From: Diadema setosum
Taxonomy: Eukaryota > Echinodermata > Echinoidea > Diadematoida > Diadematidae
Assembly: GCF_964275005.1 (NCBI RefSeq)
Contig: NC_092706.1
Coordinates: 27,828,781 to 27,892,780 of the forward strand
DNA: 64,000 nt
Reading direction: 5' to 3'
Shown here: piece after piece, positions 1 through 9,767 of the stretch
Layout of the letters: each line of letters begins with the position of its first letter
Position numbering within the stretch: position 1 is the stretch's first letter
Translations under genes and position numbers: made by a program
Notes under the pieces: generated by a model
Database searches by the model: none
What the model was told of the DNA's origin: nothing
Seen by the model: the letters and a program-made list of their open reading frames with translations, nothing else

Positions 1-434
1 AATACAGTAACAAAGAAGTTCGGATGATGAGACTCATGACCTGAAATAATATGAAATTATTGTAATGCAATGTCTTTAAATGAGATGTCATTTTCTTTAC
101 ATTTAGATATAGTTGTAATCACATTTACATTCTATAAAGCAATAAATGTTAGACATTTTACTGCTGATATATGAATTGCCATTCATCAAAAATTGACGAG
201 AAAAGAAAGAGAAGTATATGATATGCAAATAAATTTCACTTGCGGAGAGGGCAATCATTCAAATGAAATATGGTTCTCAATCATTTTTGCAGTGTATGAC
301 CACAGAGGGAAAAATACCATTGATATTTTATTTGAGTATGTAACGAGTACAGCTAATATGATCCCGCCAACTAATTCTTGCCAGTGGATGCATTAAACAA
401 GAGGATTACAGTATTCTACTGACGGGATATTTAC
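1..434. other. Non-coding left edge, presumed intron of the HARBI1-like gene
   Basis: AT-rich sequence with no convincing reading frame on either strand. It lies downstream (minus strand) of the last visible exon of the Harbinger-like gene. It is most simply an intron, with the remaining 3' exons outside the window. The 67-codon plus-strand frame at 193-396 shows no recognisable motif. Confidence 0.4.
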
Positions 435-1695
435 ATTGATCGAATACCTCTTCTTCCTGTTAAGGAAGTACAGGGCTTGTTCCCTACCAGGACTCCTTAT
501 TGAGACATGAGTCCTATCGATAGCACCTATGACTCCTGGATAGCGGCAGTACTCATAGAATTTCTGCTGGGTAGATTCAATCTCTTCTCTCGTAGTTGGA
601 AACCTGATGAATTCTCTCTTCCTCCTTGCGATGGCTTCCAAAACGTCTCTGATGACTCTGCAAACAGACCACTGTGACATTGATGCCTCGTCCCCATGCA
701 TCTGCTGGAATGAATCTGAATAAAAATATGAAACCACTTAAATAGATTTTTGCGTGGATAATCCTTTATCAAATGCAATTGTACACATTTGATTAAAATA
801 CAAAGAAATATATAATTTGATTTAAGCCTGTGAAAATGACTGATCCTACTCCCATAGAAATAAGTTCCAAATGCAACAATTTCCCATGTAAACTGGAGTA
901 TCCCCCCCCCCAACAACAACAAAAATGGTACAAAATGATACGAAGAAAAATGTTTGGCAGCTCTGTTAAATCACTGGTATGAGGAAAACAATTAAAAGTC
1001 TAAATAAAAGAAAAGCTGAGCAATACTAACATTAAGAGAGAGTATGCAGATCTAGTGCTCACCAGGGTACACATAATCTCCTGTATTACCAACCTTTAGG
1101 GAACCTCCAGCTCCCTCCCATTATGGATGGTCCCACAGAGATTGGTTATAAACATATAAAATGCAATTTGTAAAATTTAATGAGCAAAAATGTATTAACT
1201 TACCAACGGCATAAAAGTAGAGAGTGGTCAACACCTGCACATGAACAGGTAGTGCATCATTCCAATCTGTGTCCCTCCTCAGATCACCTCCAAGCATATT
1301 GATGAGGTGGAGTGCAGAGTATCTTTCGAAAATCTGTAGCTCACTTGAAAAGCTTCATCCTCATACAGTTCAAATGGATTCCGCCTGTCAGCCGATCCTC
1401 TTCGAGGCCTTTCAGCTCTCTAGGAATGTACGGAGGAATAATTTGGACAATAATATACATGTAGTTAGAAAATATGTGGTAAAACAAAATGATTCTCCTT
1501 GTTGGTCATAAAACATATTCAATAATGAGGTTTATGAAACAAATATCTACTATTCTGTTAACATTCCTTGGTGCTGTTCACCTCAGCTCTACCCAAGAAT
1601 GATAGCAGGGTCGGTACAAACAACTCCTTGGGAGTGAGCATTTCTTCTACTATCCTCATGATCAGTCAATACTTGGTGTTATTTCATCTTAATTG

Positions 1696-1721
1696 AAAAA
1701 AAAAAACAACAACAACAACAA
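1696..1721 (+). repeat. A-run followed by (CAA)n
   Basis: Ten A bases run into about five CAA repeats. It is a short simple repeat within a presumed intron of the Harbinger-like gene. Confidence 0.8.
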
Positions 1722-2119
1722 CTTTAAGGTGAACAAGAGTATTGGGGAGAACATAACTGTTATATGCTTAAAACAGTAATGTGCCGCTTAATTGTCCATC
1801 TAACTCACTTTCATAGGACGACAAAATAAAAATGAAATACACAAAGACAATAAATTGTCGTCACTAATGTCAGTTTTTTCAACTGTCAACTGGTGATTAT
1901 CATGAATTTCTTGAGCCAAATGATCAGTTGTAAAGTACTTGCATAGTCCAGTCAGTAGAATACACAGAATTAAATAGGTGATCTTTAAAATGTCATTATT
2001 GTTAATGCCCACTACTCTAATTTGCCATACATTTAACTTGAATATAAGAAGCACCACTGCATGCTGATGTACAGGTGTACATGTGTAATTTGGAAGAATG
2101 ATAATTTAGTTAGATTATA

Positions 2120-2370
2120 AATGTATGTCAACTTTAGCAGTGGCCCAGTTGCCACTGGCAAAACAAAAGTTTTCTCGAGCACCAAAAACTGAGCCCTTTG
2201 TAGCCCGGTTGGCCACTCAAAACAGTCATAGCAATGTTTCCTGATTAAATTTATTCATGAAAGTCAGAAATTTGTGCTTACATTCTGTATTGCAATTGTA
2301 TCCGAAATTGAATTTGCCCACCAATCATCTTGGTTAAGTGGCCCAGCTGGCCACCTGAAAAATAAGTTCA
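2120..2370. repeat. Dispersed-repeat-like stretch with recurrent GGCCCAGYTGGCCAC
   Basis: Variants of GGCCCAGTTGCCAC and GGCCCAGCTGGCCAC occur three times within 250 bases, each near-palindromic. No coding frame accompanies them. It may be part of an old repeat; the family is not recognised. Confidence 0.3.
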
Positions 2371-2807
2371 GCCATGTATGTCTTACTCATTTTAAGTGAA
2401 TAATCACTTTGAAGAAGCCATGTTGTCCTATTTCCATGCTTTATCGTACAAAGGAAAACATTGAATGTTATATCAAGGCAAGCACCAAAAAATGAAACAA
2501 AATAATACCTTTCAGTCTTTGGAGTATAGCTGGAGATGTCTCAAATGGTTGCGCAGCCATTATTGGTGTTTCCTACATTTGGTACAAAAAGGACAAAGAT
2601 CTTAACTGCATTGAAGAGATTGATTCAGACTATCAAGTTTTATGACATTTTCAACAACAAAGACCTGCGAACAACAAATGAATAATGAATTTAGAGATTC
2701 AGCCATGTTGATACATTTTTCTTTTGCAAGTAAATTATTTGGGAATTTTAAACTTCAAGATGTTTTAATGAGATCATTAGAAGTAAAAGAGAGGTTGTGA
2801 CATCTTG

Positions 2808-2812
2808 ACAAT
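2808..2812. repeat. Target-site duplication (ACAAT), left
   Basis: ACAAT directly precedes the left LTR and is repeated directly after the right LTR at 9763-9767. This is the 5-bp duplication expected of a Ty3/gypsy integrase. Confidence 0.9.
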
Positions 2813-2981
2813 TGTTATGTGATGTGATGCTTGTGAATGTTCAGAGACGTCATGTCAAGGCCGACAATCATGACATGATTGGACACAGTAGTAGCTCAAG
2901 GTTCAGCCATGTTTTATGTGCAGTGAATAACGATCACTGATATCGGTTGGTGACATCGATAACAATCGTGATATCGTAACA
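2813..2981 (-). repeat. 3' LTR of the gypsy element
   Basis: This 169-bp repeat begins TGTTATGTG and ends TCGTAACA on the plus strand, so it has the TG...CA ends. It matches 9594-9762 except for one base (GACATGATT here, GACACGATT there). Confidence 0.95.
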
Positions 2982-2994
2982 TCCCCCTTTCTCT
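2982..2994 (-). promoter_or_regulatory. Polypurine tract
   Basis: On the minus strand AGAGAAAGGGGGA directly abuts the 3' LTR. That is the position and composition expected for the plus-strand primer of reverse transcription. Confidence 0.85.
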
Positions 2995-3704
2995 GAAAAC
3001 ATAGTCACACAAACACCATTGTGAACACATTCCTGTGGGGGTTACAGACTCTGTAGTAAGTTTCTTAAACATACATTCCAAACACATTTGACCTTGGTAT
3101 CCAGGACGAAACAACTATGTCATTAACATTTTTACTTTGGTAATTATATCCGTGTAGTTCCAAGGTTGACTCAAGCATTAACATATGTGGTGGAATTGTC
3201 TCAAAATAAGAGTATGACTGCATATATATATCTGGAGTTGCTTTTTCCTAGTATTCTGTCTGTGTTCATTTATACCAACACCAATCACTGGATAACATTA
3301 CAAGTTACCACAAGCATGTCCTGCTATTGTCATATGAACAAAACGTTTGGAAAACACTGTGAACCTTTAACTTCTGGCTAGTGTTACAACTGTGACTAGC
3401 ATCTACAAACATCATTTAAACAACACAACACTTCGGCCTTTCATTCAACACTTTTGGCCTTGAACTCATATCCAACTTTAACACTGTTTTGTTTTTGGTA
3501 TGAGTCTTACCAACAACTTCTAACTCTTACATTGTTTGTGACATATGATTTCTACATATTATACATTCTCCCTTTTCACACATGAATTTGAATGGTGTGT
3601 ATCTTGTACACCAGTCAAGCATTTACCATATCATGCACAATTTAAATGATTAACAACTTAAGGACTGTGCTTGACTCTGGTCTGCATCTGTTTCTCATGA
3701 GTAT
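2995..3704 (-). other. 3' untranslated region of the gypsy element
   Basis: AT-rich sequence between the Gag-Pol stop codon and the polypurine tract. No substantial minus-strand frame is present, so there is no envelope or accessory gene. The small plus-strand frame at 3166-3381 has no recognisable motif. Confidence 0.7.
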
Positions 3705-6700
3705 TTATGTGTGTTGGTATCTGGTTGGCTTACGGATCTTACGACCGTACCTACTGACCATGGGAGTGGTACTTGAGGTTGTGTTCTGACTGCGATTGTT
3801 GTTTGTGTTCTGTGTGTCTGTGTGAGGGTGATCTCGATGACCCGGAGGGGTCTCTACGACAGACTTGCTGTCGTCAGCAAAATGTACACGCTTTCTGGGT
3901 GTAGGTGTACTGCTGGCTGGTACATCTCTCAGGTGAGAGCGATTGCGTCGTAGAATCGAACCGTTGGGTGTTGACACGGTGTACGACCTAGGTTCATCAC
4001 ACACCTGTGTGACCTTGGCGGGTATCCAGGTGTGCTCCTGAGGGTGTAGAACGCGAACTTGCTGTCCTACATGTAGAGGTGGGAGTTCCTCTCCTGCATG
4101 CTTGTCATGCGTTTCCTTCATCTTTGACTGCTTTCCAAGAAGGCATTCTGTAGTTGATGAATCTCCCGTGAGATGATGGCTCGGAAGGCTGGTTCTGATC
4201 GGTCTGCCAAACATGAGTTCAGCTGGTGACTTCATACCAGAGTCAATAGGAGTTGCTCGGAGGTGCAACATCGCTACTTGTGTGTCCTGACCAGTCTTCG
4301 CACACTTCTGTAAAGTGGACTTTACAGTTCGCACCATCCGTTCTGCTAGGCCGTTGGAACGTGGATAGTGGGGTGACGAGGTCGTATGTGTGATGGACCA
4401 CTTCTTGCACATTTCCTGGAAAGGTCTGCCGGTGAATTGTGTGCCATTGTCGGACACAATTTCGGCTGGTGGACCAAACAAACTGCACAGTACACTCATC
4501 ACACCTGCTACAGCTGCACTGGACGTTTCTTTCAGCTTGTAGATCACCGGGTACTTGGAGTAGTAGTCTGTAACAAGAAGGTATTCCTCCCTCTGGAATG
4601 TGAAGAGGTCTGCTCCGAGCTTGGTCCAAGACGATGGTGGTACATCGTGTGGGATTAGCGGCTCTTTCTGGAGTCTAGCCTGGAACTCCTGACATGCTCC
4701 GCAATCCTTCGTGATCCGTTCTATGTCTTTGTTGATCCCTGGCCAGAAGACTGTTTCACGGGCAAGCCGTCTCGTCTTCTCTATGCCCATGTGGCCAATG
4801 TGAAGTTGTTCTAGAATATCTTCTCTCAAGGCTTGGGGGATGACAACTTGTCTGCCTTTGAAGATAATTCCGTGTGACACTCCCAACTCATCTCTGTATG
4901 GCCAGAATGTTCTCAGTGTTGTGGGAATTTCCTTGATGGAGTCTGGCCATCCGTTGGTTACGAGTTGCCACAGCTCCCGCAGGATGTGGTCACTTGCTGT
5001 CTCCGTTTGGAGCTGTTCCCTCTTGCTCTGACCAAAGGAAACGAGGTCGATGTCGAGGAGGTCTTCGGCTTCCGTGCAGATTGTCTCTACTCTGATGTCA
5101 ACTGGTATATCCTGTGCTTCCAGCGGATTAGGGAGCCTGCTGAGAGTGTCTGATAGTATCATCTCCCGCCCAGGCTTGTACTTTACAGTACAATTATATC
5201 CCTGAATCTTGATCAACAGCCTCTGGAGCCGAGGAGGTGCACTTGTTATTGGTTTCCGCCAAATCATTTCGAGTGGTTTGTGGTCTGTTTCAACCGTGAA
5301 TTCCTTCCCGAAGAGGTACGTATGGAATCGGCTAATTCCAAAGACCAGTGCGAGAGTCTCTCGCTCGATGTTAGAATAATTCGACTGTGCTGGAGATAAA
5401 CTCTTGGATGCGAACGCTACAGGTTCGGCGTTCTGGAGGAGGCATGCACCAACTCCCTTCAAGGATGCATCTACTTCCAATGTTGTCTCCTTCCGTGGGT
5501 CATAGTACCTCAAGCAGACGTCCTCAGTAATGGCGTCTTTGAGCGCTTCAAAAGCATGATCATGGTTGGTGTCCCACAAGAATGGGGTGCTCATCCTTAA
5601 CAATTCTCGGAGAGGCGCTGCCTTCTCAGAGAAGTTCGGGATGTAAGCGGCTATGTACGTGAACAACCCAAGACATCGCTGGACGTCCTCTTTGTCTTTT
5701 GGCGTTGGCATTGATTTGATTGCTTCTACCTTCGTCGGATCCGGCCGAATGCCACTCCTCGTGTACAACGATCCGAAGAAGCTGATCCGGTCTTTCTTGA
5801 TTGAACACTTGGCGCTGTTGAACACAAGGCCTTCCTGCTGGGCTTTCTCCATCAGGAGCTGTAGATTCTTGTCGTGTTCTTCCTCCGTGCGACCAACTAC
5901 CGCGACATCATCAGCAATGCATATGCATCCAGGTATGCCATCGATGATTCTGTCCATGTGTTGTTGGAAGATGTCCTGACTAACACATAGTCCAAATGGT
6001 AACCTCTGGAAACAGTATCTCCCAAAGGGCGTTCTGAACGTTGTCAATTCCTGGCTCTTGGCTGCTAGGTGGATGGACCAGTACCCAGACTTAGCGTCAA
6101 GTTTGGAGAAGTACCTTGCTCCTGCAAATGTCGGATTTACTTCCTCCAGTGTTGGCACTTTGTGTGGACAACGTTTAAGTGCGTTGTTGAGTCGTCTAGG
6201 GTCAAGGCACAAACGAATTGAACCATCTTTCTTCACTGTCGTCGTCATGGAACTGCACCAGTCAGTGTGGTGCTCAATCTTGCGGATAACACCATTTTGT
6301 TCCATGGTTTGTAGTTCTGCCTTGATCTTATCCCGTAAGTGTACGCTACACTTCCTCGGTGGATCAATCGATGGCTGTGCATCATGCTCCAGGTGCAATG
6401 GTGCTGTTCCTCTGAAGTTCCCGATCCTGTCGAATTGTGCAGGATATGCTGCCTTCAGGTCGCCTACATTCCTGATGACGCGTGATGGTGTATGGTACTG
6501 CAATTCGTGTATCGTCACAATTGCCATGCCGTGGCAGCCTGGCAAGCCTAGGATGGCAGGACCTGGTACGTCAACCACATAGAACGTCTGAGTGTTCCAA
6601 TCGGTGCTCTTGTATCGGCACATGAGGTCGATCGTGCCGACACAGTTGATTTGGCTGCCGTTGTATGCAGTGAGTCTCGTCTGTGTGTCTTGAAGGACGG

Positions 6701-7799
6701 ATCTCCATCTGTTGCTGTACATATTCTTGACGATCCGCAGAGGTAGGGTGTTACCGCTTGCCCCAGTATCCACCTTTAGTTTGAGGATATGTTGGCCTGC
6801 TTTCTGAGAGCAAACAATATCAACTTCTACAAAGGCTTCTGTCCTAGTTGTGTTGTATGTGAGTTGTGGTTTGCTAACGTCAATCACATCAAACCTTTGT
6901 GTTTCTGCAGTTGCCTCATGGCGAGTATCATCAAAGCTGCCTCCATGTGCAGTTATCTCATCAACAGGATCTTTTCGATTGTTCCTGGACTTGGAACGTC
7001 TGTTTCTCCACTGTTTGGATGAGCTGCGTTTGCCATGTGTCTGTCTCTTAGGGCTTCTTCCTCGCTGTTTCTGTGCTTGGCGACACATCTTTGCCCAGTG
7101 TCCTACCTTGCCACATGAGTGACAAGTATCCTTGTATGCAGGACATCTGCGAGGTGGGTGCTTGGTACCACAGTTGCCACACGCGTGCTGACCTTTCTTG
7201 TGGTGTGTTACGGCACCAACACTTCTGTCTATGTCCATAGTCTGCAGAGACTTACGACCAGCTGCCAGTGCTTCGTACTTCCTTCCCTCGAGTAGGATTT
7301 TGTCAATCGTAAATCCCTTTGGTTGCTCAAGGAGGGTCCTCTGCAGTTGCTCACAAGGTGTCGTTGCGATGACCAGTTCCATGATCCGTTCCTGGAGTTC
7401 TGACAGTGAGAAGTCGCATTCACGAGCTTTGTCGCGACAGCGCGTCACGAACTCATCAATATTTTCATCTGATCGTTGTCGATAACGCATCAACTCGAGG
7501 CGATGAATACGGAAATTGACATTGATCTTCAACTGGGCCTCGATCGTGGACCATATTTTCGCAGGATTATCTAAGTCATCGTCACTCAGGCCAGATGTAT
7601 TCAGTCTACGGAGACCTTCGCCTCCAAGGGCAATTTTGATTTTTACAGCCTGCTTCTTGGAGTCTGTGACCTCTTGGTCCTGTAACACAAGTGACATTCT
7701 TTGCCTAAAGACTTTGAATTCGGCAAGGAGGTCTGACCCCTTCCATACCATTTCAGGGTATCGTGCCATCTTGTACCGTATGACTGATACGAACACCAC
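3705..7799 (-). CDS. Gag-Pol polyprotein of Ty3/gypsy retrotransposon
   Basis: A 1364-residue frame encodes the particle and replication proteins. Gag-like capsid sequence spans about 1-200. Two zinc knuckles follow: C207/C210/H214/C219 and C226/C229/H234/C239. A basic stretch runs to about 280. The aspartic protease has DTGA at 344-347. Reverse transcriptase spans about 485-690, with Asp568 and the catalytic pair Asp630-Asp631 in an IADD box, where YxDD is commoner. RNase H follows (Asp777, Glu814, Asp839), then the integrase zinc-binding region (H1000, H1003, C1033, C1036). The integrase core has Asp1064, Asp1117 and Glu1153, giving D,D-35-E spacing. The basic tail ends RKIRKPTRYQ; no chromodomain is seen. 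The first Met is taken as start, but Met11 (position 7769) is equally plausible. The frame is uninterrupted, so the proteins could be functional. Gag and Pol share one frame, so no frameshift signal is needed. Confidence 0.97.
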   Translation of the reverse strand: MVFVSVIRYKMARYPEMVWKGSDLLAEFKVFRQRMSLVLQDQEVTDSKKQAVKIKIALGGEGLRRLNTSGLSDDDLDNPAKIWSTIEAQLKINVNFRIHRLELMRYRQRSDENIDEFVTRCRDKARECDFSLSELQERIMELVIATTPCEQLQRTLLEQPKGFTIDKILLEGRKYEALAAGRKSLQTMDIDRSVGAVTHHKKGQHACGNCGTKHPPRRCPAYKDTCHSCGKVGHWAKMCRQAQKQRGRSPKRQTHGKRSSSKQWRNRRSKSRNNRKDPVDEITAHGGSFDDTRHEATAETQRFDVIDVSKPQLTYNTTRTEAFVEVDIVCSQKAGQHILKLKVDTGASGNTLPLRIVKNMYSNRWRSVLQDTQTRLTAYNGSQINCVGTIDLMCRYKSTDWNTQTFYVVDVPGPAILGLPGCHGMAIVTIHELQYHTPSRVIRNVGDLKAAYPAQFDRIGNFRGTAPLHLEHDAQPSIDPPRKCSVHLRDKIKAELQTMEQNGVIRKIEHHTDWCSSMTTTVKKDGSIRLCLDPRRLNNALKRCPHKVPTLEEVNPTFAGARYFSKLDAKSGYWSIHLAAKSQELTTFRTPFGRYCFQRLPFGLCVSQDIFQQHMDRIIDGIPGCICIADDVAVVGRTEEEHDKNLQLLMEKAQQEGLVFNSAKCSIKKDRISFFGSLYTRSGIRPDPTKVEAIKSMPTPKDKEDVQRCLGLFTYIAAYIPNFSEKAAPLRELLRMSTPFLWDTNHDHAFEALKDAITEDVCLRYYDPRKETTLEVDASLKGVGACLLQNAEPVAFASKSLSPAQSNYSNIERETLALVFGISRFHTYLFGKEFTVETDHKPLEMIWRKPITSAPPRLQRLLIKIQGYNCTVKYKPGREMILSDTLSRLPNPLEAQDIPVDIRVETICTEAEDLLDIDLVSFGQSKREQLQTETASDHILRELWQLVTNGWPDSIKEIPTTLRTFWPYRDELGVSHGIIFKGRQVVIPQALREDILEQLHIGHMGIEKTRRLARETVFWPGINKDIERITKDCGACQEFQARLQKEPLIPHDVPPSSWTKLGADLFTFQREEYLLVTDYYSKYPVIYKLKETSSAAVAGVMSVLCSLFGPPAEIVSDNGTQFTGRPFQEMCKKWSITHTTSSPHYPRSNGLAERMVRTVKSTLQKCAKTGQDTQVAMLHLRATPIDSGMKSPAELMFGRPIRTSLPSHHLTGDSSTTECLLGKQSKMKETHDKHAGEELPPLHVGQQVRVLHPQEHTWIPAKVTQVCDEPRSYTVSTPNGSILRRNRSHLRDVPASSTPTPRKRVHFADDSKSVVETPPGHRDHPHTDTQNTNNNRSQNTTSSTTPMVSRYGRKIRKPTRYQHT

Positions 7800-9582
7800 A
7801 AATAGGTTTTCAATCTATGGCACACACAAAAAAGGAAGGGAAACCTGGTACTATATGCTACACTATACTGTATCAATACAATGGCGTCACGTATGTAGGA
7901 TGAACTTTTTCATCAAAGCAACAAACACTGTACACAAGAATGGACTAAGTTAAGACACTCTGAATTAACTCTACTCTCTGTTCTATCTTTGTCTACTGCC
8001 TGCTTAACGACGAGGTGGGTGTAATTCAGTCCGCAATATAACTCAGTTATACCACCAATACATAGAACATACTGTTAATTACAGCAGTAACCGGCTGAAA
8101 TACATCGTTAGCGGCAACGTGCGACAGCATAATAGGCGAGTGAATTACAAATCATTGCAATAACACATACTACACATATAATAGGCCTACTCAATGTCCC
8201 AGTGTGCTCGTACGTGTGCAAACTAGCGCTTCAGTGTCGGTTCGGGATAGGTAAAATGATACACCCCTGAAGCACACCCGTATACAGCCACACTGTTTTA
8301 CATATACATGCTATGTATATAATACTGCTGGGACTGCAACGTAGAATCGTACAGCCACTATGTGTACTAGTACGATACGGCAAAATATGATTTGAAGACC
8401 AGAACTCAGTCACAGACTGTATAGACTATACTAGTCTACCAGTGCATAGGGTCTAGACAAGATTCTATAGATAATTATCTATAGATCTAGGGCTAAAATG
8501 CTCCGCGTCTAGAACAGGCACATTTGGTAACCGGTACAACACATCCACTGACTCAGCAAATTCACTCCATAGACTCATAGGCTAGCGTAAAAAATGAGAT
8601 AATGTGTACGTTACCACAGGTTCTGCCTCCTTTTGCGATGCCTTGAATCAAGATCACATCTCTTTATACACGAGATAGGATAACTGTGGAACATATGCAC
8701 GTTAATGGTTACATGTTGATACAAACGTTACTATACTAACGTTAAGCATCACACAGACTATGTTATTGTACCATTCATTCACTCAACAAACTGGAATCTA
8801 GCATGTTCTGTATTCTACCATTGCTTTAAATGTTTGTGTTTTAGTGTTCATTCATCTCATATTTGCCATGGATTCCGTCTGGTAGCTGAGTCGTCATCGA
8901 GAACCGGCAAGCCCACAGTCGATAGACCTGCTGCTCAGCATGCATCGGTGCGACGTCACCTCCCTGGCCTGCTACCCTGCGACGCTACCGACTTGCGCGT
9001 GCGATACTCGCCCTGGGCTTGGCCTGTGAGACTGCGTGTTGCGCTGGCTCCGATGCGATGCAACGCGATGCGATCGGCGACTCTATCCCATTCGGTAGAA
9101 CTGCGTGCGGTGCAATGCTGTCATGGCACTGCTGAGGAACTGCGTCGTGACCGCTGTCCAAAAGCTCGGCGTTGTAATCGGCGATGCACACACTCCGCCT
9201 CACACGGGTCCGATCCTGACAGGTGCTCACGCTGGCTGTCGATGAACTAGACGGCAAAGTTATGACGGAAATGCTGCAACGCATTGCCTGCAGGTTGCCA
9301 TTCCATACGATATATTATGCTCCCTGGCAGCTAAGCGTCCGACTCAGATCGTTCGATCTCCATTCCAAGACCGGTCGCAGCTACTGCGTACTGTAGTTCC
9401 ATACGCTTATCGTGCGCGTATTCAATACTCAGCAGCTCAGTTACTCGGACAGCTACAGCCTGGCATTCACTGGTGCACGGTATTGGTAGACCGTCGGTCC
9501 TTGTGGCGAGTTCTAATGGTGAAAATACATGGCCCTGGAGGGGACAATGGCGATCTCAGGCGTTTTGTCGAAGTCCACAACG
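7800..9582 (-). other. Long leader between primer-binding site and Gag-Pol
   Basis: Nearly 1.8 kb separates the primer-binding site from the first Gag codon. The 5'-proximal half (about 8840-9580) is visibly richer in G+C than the Gag-proximal half (about 7800-8830). A 99-codon minus-strand frame at 9284-8985 has no recognised motif and biased composition. An AG lies shortly upstream of the Gag start (rc CGTATCAG), so splicing of the leader is possible but not shown. Confidence 0.6.
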
Positions 9583-9593
9583 CGCTGCCACCA
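9583..9593 (-). promoter_or_regulatory. Primer-binding site, tRNA-Leu type
   Basis: On the minus strand TGGTGGCAGCG lies directly after the 5' LTR. It is complementary to the CCA-extended 3' end that I recall for metazoan tRNA-Leu(AAG), CGCTGCCACCA. The match stops after 11 bases, which is short. Confidence 0.7.
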
Positions 9594-9762
9594 TGTTATG
9601 TGATGTGATGCTTGTGAATGTTCAGAGACGTCATGTCAAGGCCGACAATCATGACACGATTGGACACAGTAGTAGCTCAAGGTTCAGCCATGTTTTATGT
9701 GCAGTGAATAACGATCACTGATATCGGTTGGTGACATCGATAACAATCGTGATATCGTAACA
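9594..9762 (-). repeat. 5' LTR of the gypsy element
   Basis: 169 bp, matching the left LTR at all but one base. Read on the minus strand it starts TGTTACGATATC and contains a CATAAAAC stretch that could serve as a TATA-like box. It is followed by the primer-binding site. Confidence 0.95.
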
Positions 9763-9767
9763 ACAAT
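9763..9767. repeat. Target-site duplication (ACAAT), right
   Basis: The second copy of ACAAT, directly after the right LTR. Confidence 0.9.

Larger units (their letters stand above)
435..2560 (-). pseudogene. HARBI1/Harbinger-type nuclease gene, partial, multi-exon, frameshifted
   Basis: Family role: Harbinger transposases, and the domesticated HARBI1, are DDE nucleases that work with a Myb-like partner. A minus-strand model can be read. Exon 1 is 2560-2509 (ATG, 17 codons, donor GTATTA). Exon 2 is about 1643-1582 (weak acceptor, donor GTGAAC). Exon 3 is 1419-1204 (acceptor CCTAG, donor GTAAGT). Exon 4 is 715-435 (acceptor TTCAG, donor GTAAAT). Exon 3 carries the family's N-terminal pattern (RNPFELYEDEAF, then YRFSKDTLH, LRRDTDWNDALPVHVQVLTTL). 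Exon 4 carries MSQWSVCRVI, the first catalytic Asp in GVIGAIDRTH, and a frame ending YSIN at a phase-0 donor where relatives read YSINVQ. Splice phases agree between exons, but exon 3 has a frameshift near 1310 just after DTLH (one base lost or two gained). The later catalytic residues lie outside the window. The family call is firm; exons 1 and 2 are inferred. Confidence 0.7.
2813..9762 (-). mobile_element. Complete Ty3/gypsy LTR retrotransposon, 6.95 kb
   Basis: The parts, in minus-strand order, are: 5' LTR (9762-9594), primer-binding site, a leader of nearly 1.8 kb, one fused Gag-Pol frame (7799-3705), a 3' untranslated region of about 0.7 kb, polypurine tract and 3' LTR (2981-2813). ACAAT flanks both ends. 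The two LTRs are 169 bp each and differ at only one base by my reading, and the long frame has no interruption, so the insertion is recent and may be autonomous. Domain order (protease, reverse transcriptase, RNase H, integrase) places it in Ty3/gypsy. The single Gag-Pol frame and CCHC knuckles fit the invertebrate K02A2.6/Mag-like group, though that placement is by recollection. No envelope-like frame is present. Confidence 0.96.

Noticed and set aside
8985..9284. 99-codon minus-strand frame in the gypsy leader as an extra retrotransposon gene.
   Set aside because: No motif, biased composition and no sign of constraint.
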